Positions 57,641 through 64,000 of a stretch of DNA of 64,000 nucleotides are shown in pieces. The stretch comes from Temnopleurus reevesii (Eukaryota > Echinodermata > Echinoidea > Temnopleuroida > Temnopleuridae). Where the stretch lies: contig BQKZ01000425.1 in NCBI GenBank assembly GCA_036244855.1, forward strand, positions 18,646 through 82,645, written 5' to 3'. Positions within the stretch are counted from its first letter, which is position 1; every line of letters starts with the position of its first letter. A program made the translations under genes and the position numbers. Under the pieces are notes generated by a model. That model saw only the letters and a list, made by a program, of their open reading frames with translations, was not told the origin of the DNA and did not search any database.

Positions 57641-58649
57641 ACTCGCAGACATTGAAATACATGGCAAAAGATATTTTTTTTAATTCGCAGAAATGCAAAC
57701 CACTCTGGAATATGTGAGAAAAAAATTATATCAAAATGTGAATAATCAAGCATCTTCAACAAATATTTTCATAAGAGAAAGTATAATCACAAAGACCATC
57801 AGGTCAGCCAATGAAAATAAATTTTAAAAAATTAAAATAAATAGATATATCATCTATAGTCAAATAGCTTTGCCATTCTGCATTAATATAAAACCTCGGG
57901 ATTAAGGGAAAAATCCTTGTTATTAATCAACTTTATTAATAAAAAATATGTACATTATTTCTGAAAACATTCTCAGTTACTTGAAAATTGCTTCAGGCAA
58001 GGCAAATAATTCAAATTTCAATCTCTCGAAGTGAAAGTTTCCTGCTCCTTTGTTATTTGCACTTCAATGTTTACCTACAAAATACAGACTCCCTGCGCAC
58101 AACCTGAGAAGATTAACAAGTGGTTTTCTTTCCAAATAAAGCGATTTAAGAATAGAACTTTCTGCCGTGAATGAAAAAGCGAGTCGTATGCAGGATCACG
58201 CATCATGTATTTGTCTTTCAATGGCTCACATTTCTTTCCTTTTCATTTCCACAGAAATGGTGACTTGGCAGAGTATTCGGCGGTCATTTTTTTCACTATC
58301 GACCACACTTTTCTGCGGTCAAGTATATGGACCACCGCATGGTTACTAAAACTTAACATTCATTTTTGGAAATGAAAATAGGATAAATTTGATTTGACAT
58401 TCTATGAGGTTATTAGTCTTATAAAAATAACATGATCGGTAAAGTGGTTGGACCACCTCAAAGTTACAAAAACAGCCAAATTCAGTTTAATGGAGAAAGA
58501 ATATGGAAAAAAAAGGATTTTCATTTTTTCACAGTGATATCATAAGAAAAAGCTGATCCTATGTTTTAGCAAAAATTAGAAGTATCATGCAACTAATATG
58601 AGGGTTTTTATTAATTTTTCTGTAGAGTTATACTGTCGGGTAATCACTA

Positions 58650-58706
58650 GCATTATGAATTACCCTTTATTATGAATTATGAATTACTCTTTATTATGAA
58701 TTACGA
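58650..58706. repeat. Short AT minisatellite
   Basis: Two to three units of TTTATTATGAATTA(C/T). Confidence 0.7.
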
Positions 58707-59029
58707 GAAAAAAAAAGGCATTCTTTTCTTCAAATACAAATAAAAAACATAGGACAATCAGCGCCGCTAAATCTGTTTCATCAAACAGAGCTTTGGAGTG
58801 GCAAGCTATTGTTTGAGAATAATAGCTTGCCCCTCCAACCTTTGTGAAGTAAAACCATTCCAATGCAACTGTTAACTACTGTCTTTTACAACATGTAATT
58901 TCAGGACCGGGTGTGCCTAATATAGACTTGCAGTATTACACCAATTTGCAAATTTCACATCCCTAAGAACAAATCATCAAGTAATTAACAACCGATGAGT
59001 TTAATATATATGCAGCTAGGAAACAGACA

Positions 59030-59180
59030 CACAGACTCAATGGCCGTGTCTGGCTATTATCTGTCCACTTTATGAGCATTATAAACTCGTCAGATGGTGA
59101 TTGAAAAGGCCATTAGTCTAATAATTAATCTCAAAGGGATTATTTTGTTGTCTGTAGACGGGATGAGGGGTATGAATTAC
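59030..59180. promoter_or_regulatory. Candidate conserved non-coding element
   Basis: A compositionally complex stretch with dense homeodomain-like cores (TCTAATAATTAATC), a CAGATGGTG E-box and a TTATGAGCATTATAA palindrome-like core. There is no repeat and no exon. The regulatory role is inferred from motif density only. Confidence 0.2.
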
Positions 59181-61818
59181 TTGGCTGCTTAGATGTACAA
59201 TCTCGATAATCCCACTGCAATGGCAGGCGTTTATATCTTTTATTAGAAAGGATCATCACAAATCATTAGTTCAGTTAGAGCTGCCAATTTGCAAATTAAT
59301 TTTTTTAATTTATTTATTTAATTTGCAAATTAACTAGACATTATATTCCATACTGGCAGTTTGGTCCTTGTTTTTGCTTGTTTTGCTTATTTTAATAGGT
59401 ATGTTTCCTATTGTTTATGTTACAAATAACCCTTTTGTGTTGCTTTTTAACAGATTGATATGATTCTCAAAAATTTAATGTAATCTCTTTGTATCTGTTT
59501 GGTTTTGAGCATGTAACTAAGGGAATAAAACATTTAATTAGTGCTTTATAATATCTAATAGTTTAGTTACAGCTATAATGGATATTTTTTTGCATTATAT
59601 CACGGCACTAGTCTATCTTTAGATTTTACTTCAACTCCTTACAGATGAAAAACTAAAAATACAATATTCTCCACAAAAGCAATTCCAATGGACCATAAAA
59701 CTTGCTTTCTTCCCATGCAGGAATTTTCTGTTGCCAAGAACGACTTCGGGTGATTTATACAATCTCTTTCATTTCATCTTAAATAAACGCTGGTGTCAAA
59801 CAAGTTCAAAGAGTCACAAGAAGTCAAAGACGTTCTCCTCCTTTAAACGTTCTCCTCCTTTGAATACCCATGCACTATTGGAAATCTGCGACCATTCTTT
59901 GAATGCAAACAGTGAATTATATATACGTACATGTATGCTGATAAATAAAGGGCTTTGTCACAGGGAGTAGATTGCCTCAACTTGACATCATGTCACTTTT
60001 TTCTGATCGGGATTTAAACATGGATATAAGATGGCATTAATACAAAAGCATAAGAATTGGGGGGGGGGGGGACTTGCAGAAACCAAATTCAGACCTCATT
60101 GAGCACCCCACCCCCAAGAAAAGGCACTTGGTGGAATGGAAAGTTATTGGCTTGGCCCCTCGTCTTGAAAATCTTCTAATTAACTGTAATATATGATGAT
60201 TAATATAATGTCCATTATTCCTGGATTTATATTTCACAAATGGAGGGGAGGGGCACGACCCTGATGTTATCCAGAGACATGTTGAAAATTACTGGATGTT
60301 CCTTTGGTCATATCAAATATATATTTTACTTCTCTGATTTTTTTAAATTCTGATTATGATAGAAATGATATAATGTATGGCTAACTTTTACAGGTATAAA
60401 GATGACATATCGCACTCTTGATGTGACAAAGGTGAAATATTTGCCCCCCTGTACATTGGAAAGCAAACAACTCTTCACTACCTCTTCAAAACTCCTTGAG
60501 ATGAATATGTGGCCTTTGAATAGTTTGACATCCGCTTGCAAAAGTAAACAAGATTTGGGACCTGAGATCTGACAAGTTCAAAATAACAGCTCCCTCACAT
60601 TCTTTTATTATAATGTCAAGAATGAAATGTTAATTATTCCATCATTGCATTCAGATGCAAGATTTTAATGAGTGAGATATTCTAATTTCTTTAAAAATCA
60701 TTTGACAATTTCTGGATTAACATTTCCTGTCTTCAAGAGAAAAGGTAGACAAATTCTAGCATTTTGGAAGCAATAATTAATATCTTAAAGAATATTTATC
60801 ATTTTGCAAATTTGAGGAGAAAAGCCAACCATAATACTCATCCATTCTATTCTCTGTCAAAAGAGGGGGTGATACATAATTTCTGCTATGACAAATCAAC
60901 ACAAGTTGTTTTTTTTTTTTTTTACCAATCAATGGCTTCTCATGATAAAGAGTGTGAGAGCATGACAAAGAGATATCTAAAATGCACAAGTCTACAGGCA
61001 AAACTTTCAAATGATTTTTTTTTCAAAGGTCACAAACATAATTACAACACCTTTACATGAAATATATACAATTCATTGTCAGATCATTAACGCATTATAA
61101 CCAATCAAGAGTTTAAATAGTGGTGTTTGAACATGATTTGTATTATAGAAATGGCTTACATGTATGGAGTCAGGTGAGGGCAGTATTTCCTAGAAACTGC
61201 AGTCAATGTTTGAGTGACAAGGAATCTGCCCGGCACGCAAATACTTGAACTTTTTGGACAAATATTTTGAGACAGAAATGCCTTTCAATCAAACAATCCT
61301 GTCTTTGATCCCTTCAGTCAAAATTAATTTTCATATATGCAATAACGAAAATAATATGTCCTCCAGGGTTCAAAGTCCCCCCGAAAAAATATATAATTGA
61401 GGAAAATATCTATATACAACCTTAACAACATTTGCGGATTTATCATCAATGGCAGTTACTGCATAATTTCATTCACTGGTATTCTGTCCCAACTGTCTGG
61501 GACATTAATTCATTATTGATAATTAACTAATTAATCAACAGGAATGTATTTGACAAAAATTAAAACATGGCCCACTCTGTATGAGTTTTATTAATATATT
61601 TTTTTCAATGAGAACAATAAGCATCATAACAAAGGTGATGGATACTTCATGATTAATTTTAAATGTCATATTTCAGATGTAGTTTAAAACGGCTTGACAA
61701 ATGTCCTGTACTTTCCGTTGAGGAAATAATCATAAAAATGCCCAAAGGTGTTTACAATTTATGGAGAATATATTTGACCAGATACTTGCCATCTCCCCTG
61801 TATATTAAATATGCGAAA

Positions 61819-61861
61819 GGAGTCAATGGTGCGTTGCACGTGTGAATACGTCATTGACTCC
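61819..61861. promoter_or_regulatory. Palindromic AP-1/E-box/CRE-like cluster
   Basis: Inverted arms GGAGTCAATG and CATTGACTCC each hold an AP-1-type half (GAGTCA/TGACTC) and enclose GCACGTG and TACGTCA. It is unusual in such AT-rich DNA. A protein-binding cluster is possible; chance is not excluded. Confidence 0.25.
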
Positions 61862-64000
61862 GTTATCAAGATCTAAGCAATTCATCATTCAAACAGTTAC
61901 AATTACGATAGGAATGTATCTTTTCATTCCCATCCATATCACTTCAATACCGACAACCATGTTTGAAAGAAGCCAAGGTACACGCTGGCTCCGAAAGTCT
62001 GCCATGTTTCTATGCCCCACAAAAGAGGCTGACCTAAAAAAAATTGACAGAATCGCTACAGTTTAATTCACGATGAAAGGATAAAACATGATTAAGGTTA
62101 ATTTGGTGATAGTTCAGTGATCTCTGATTGTTAAAAATTGCAACCAATTGTAAGAAATATGGATTTTTATTGTAACAAAGTGAGCAGGGGTTAAGTAAAC
62201 ATACAAACTGGAAGACAGGCATTTTCTCAAAGCATAAAACTCAGGCATTACAAGTTATAAATTGTATGAAATTTGATGCTTTAATATTGAACTAGATTTG
62301 ATACATACCTACCAACAATCCCCAAAATTTACTTTTGAAACCAAGGAAAAATGACATGGTTAACCATAAAAAGACTGGAGAAATGGAAAACTGGGAGGGG
62401 TGCTAAATTTGGTCTAAAAAGTTGCGCGATGCGTGAAAGGATGTCTAGGAAAAAGGCCCTCCCCCAGTGTTTGTAGGGTTTAAAGGGGATCCTTTGAAAT
62501 CTACATTAGGAAAGTGTAATGAACTCACAGAGGAGCGAAGAAAAAAAAAGATAATTTCATAGAACATATAAAACTGTATTTTCTAAAGCAAACAATTAAT
62601 TCATTTACAGCTGCAAAAATGTCTCATTACATTACAATCTAAAAGAAGCAAACCAGGCATTTGAAGACAAAAATCAATTCCCAATTTATTGATTGATTCT
62701 TCTGTTTCTTGACCCTTTCTTGACCGTTACTTAGCGGTCTCTCATCCCTGACATTGCTCGCCATTTCAGACATGTCGCCTCCACCAATGTCCACTCAATG
62801 ATCAACAAAAGATCCAATGAAAGGTCTTAAATTCTATTTGACCAACAGTTGCAAGGGATCACAAAAGGGAGGATTAGGGACAAGGGGAGGAGGGCAGAAC
62901 AGGAGTATGGATGAGCAAGAAATTCAATAATCATAGAGCCAACGCTTCAAGGAAAGATATTCATGTATTAATGAATCACAAACTAATGTTAGGATCTATC
63001 TAGCAATGCACAGATGTTTCTGAACTGGAGCAATAAAAGCATTCATGTTCAATAACAATGCAATCATAATGTGAGTTGGTATTCATCTTTTTTTTTTCGT
63101 TTTGTCATTCTTGTCTTGGCAAAGTTAAAGGAGAGACACCCCTGGAATTGCCATGCATGCTGTTAGTGAAAGAAGAAAGAGAGGTGAACAAACTCTGAAA
63201 GTTTCAGCAAGATCTCATATCGAAATGTTATGAATGTTTAAAGTGTCAGTGACATGATCTTTAGTATTAAAGGATCTTTGATTTGCCAACTTTGGCTAAA
63301 TATATAATGTTTTTATTTAAAGTGGATTAATGTTAATTAATTAGAATAAAAGTTCAACAATATTCTTTCTAAAATACATGCAAGTATTATACGTGCTTTA
63401 GGAGTGCAAGAATTTCAAATTTTGCTGATATTTCTGAAATGAATGAAGCTGACTCAAGGATCTCAATTATCAGATTTTGTTCAAATTTTCATATTAAAAA
63501 CAATCTTCATTTATTGACAGGGATGGGTTCTCCTTTCAAGTGTAAACTTGTACTGCAATTTGTGCCACCTCATAAAGTTTCGTCTGTTAAAGTTAAGCCT
63601 ACTGCTGATCATTCTGGGTGCTTTGCAATTGAAACAATCGTAATAACGAATGTTCCCATAAAACTCATAAACCTAGGGATTTCCAATTTTATGACTTTCA
63701 AATCTATTCATATTAGAAATTCAATGCGCAATAAAATATCTAAACACCATAATTACAACATACTATGTACATTTACGATTATCATCATATAAAGGATATA
63801 ACATGCACTACTACATTTACGACTGTCATGCACTATAGGGATTTTCCGCATTGCATTTTTACGATTTTCCAGCAGCGTAACATTCTATGAGATGAAATTC
63901 TTACTTCTCTATTTATACACAATAAACAAAGAACATGAAGTTAAATCTACCACGAACCATACACACACCAGCTTTGAAATATGACCATTAAATACTGGCT

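Larger units (their letters stand above)
24922..64000. other. 39 kb without a recognised exon: probable giant 5' intron of TTC28
   Basis: Upstream on the sense strand of the first exon seen. No segment matching the expected preceding TPR (NRSAAY...NPKWPK) was found on the minus strand, and no ORF on either strand has recognisable domain content. Sub-regions without any repeat I could recognise: 24922-25800, 25900-27530, 29000-31200, 31900-33900, 40000-43700, 50320-51350, 51450-52470, 53200-55840 and 57700-64000 (apart from short low-complexity tracts). Possible regulatory islands are listed separately. Large 5' introns are known in vertebrate TTC28, which fits. Confidence 0.6.

Noticed and set aside
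57401..57762. Overlapping ORFs on both strands
   Set aside because: Produced by three tandem copies of a non-coding repeat.
62690..62800. Short minus-strand ORF starting MSEMASNVRDERPL
   Set aside because: Only about 44 codons; no splice donor in the right place and no similarity to TTC28 N-terminus. Possibly chance.
63439..63792. 117-codon plus-strand ORF at the right edge
   Set aside because: No recognisable domain, AT-biased codons, ends in a poly-isoleucine run. Insufficient support.

Overview
The window is animal genomic DNA: AT-rich, with spliced genes and many small dispersed repeats. It contains one recognisable gene, on the minus strand: the homologue of vertebrate TTC28 (also called TPRBK), a very large protein with a long TPR superhelix followed by a CHAT (caspase/HetF-associated) domain. 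Protein similarity to vertebrate TTC28 is high. The AT-rich introns and the many short hairpin transposons suggest a marine invertebrate deuterostome, most likely an echinoderm such as a sea urchin; that assignment is an inference.

Eleven internal coding exons are read with consistent GT-AG boundaries and phases: 24774-24921, 19162-19308, 13429-13554, 12670-12828, 9322-12129, 7803-8378, 6969-7207, 5428-5627, 3737-4286, 2798-3032 and 1511-1587. Joined they give 5265 nt, exactly 1755 codons, with no stop. A twelfth exon near 350-478 is probable. The N-terminal exons lie beyond 24921 and were not found, so the right-hand 39 kb is probably a giant 5' intron. The C-terminal part lies left of position 1.

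The most unusual region is 2.1-5.6 kb. The 3' parts of two neighbouring exons have been tandemly re-copied downstream together with their splice donors. The 147-nt (49-codon) 3' part of exon 2798-3032 is present three more times. Two of these copies have open frames, an AG acceptor in the right place, the correct phase for in-frame addition, and almost only synonymous differences from the parent; the third is dead, with three stops. The 108-nt (36-codon) 3' part of exon 5428-5627, which carries the CHAT histidine motif, is present twice more, separated by long tetranucleotide arrays. The first set could be real cassette exons that add repeated modules to the protein.

The remaining DNA is intronic. 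It holds many non-autonomous elements: hairpin MITEs (several complete with terminal inverted repeats, one nested inside another), a Tigger/pogo-like MITE family, tRNA-derived SINE-like sequences (one in a foldback element flanked by a 14-bp direct repeat), short tandem duplications and low-complexity tracts. I saw no second protein-coding gene, no functional RNA gene and no autonomous transposon.
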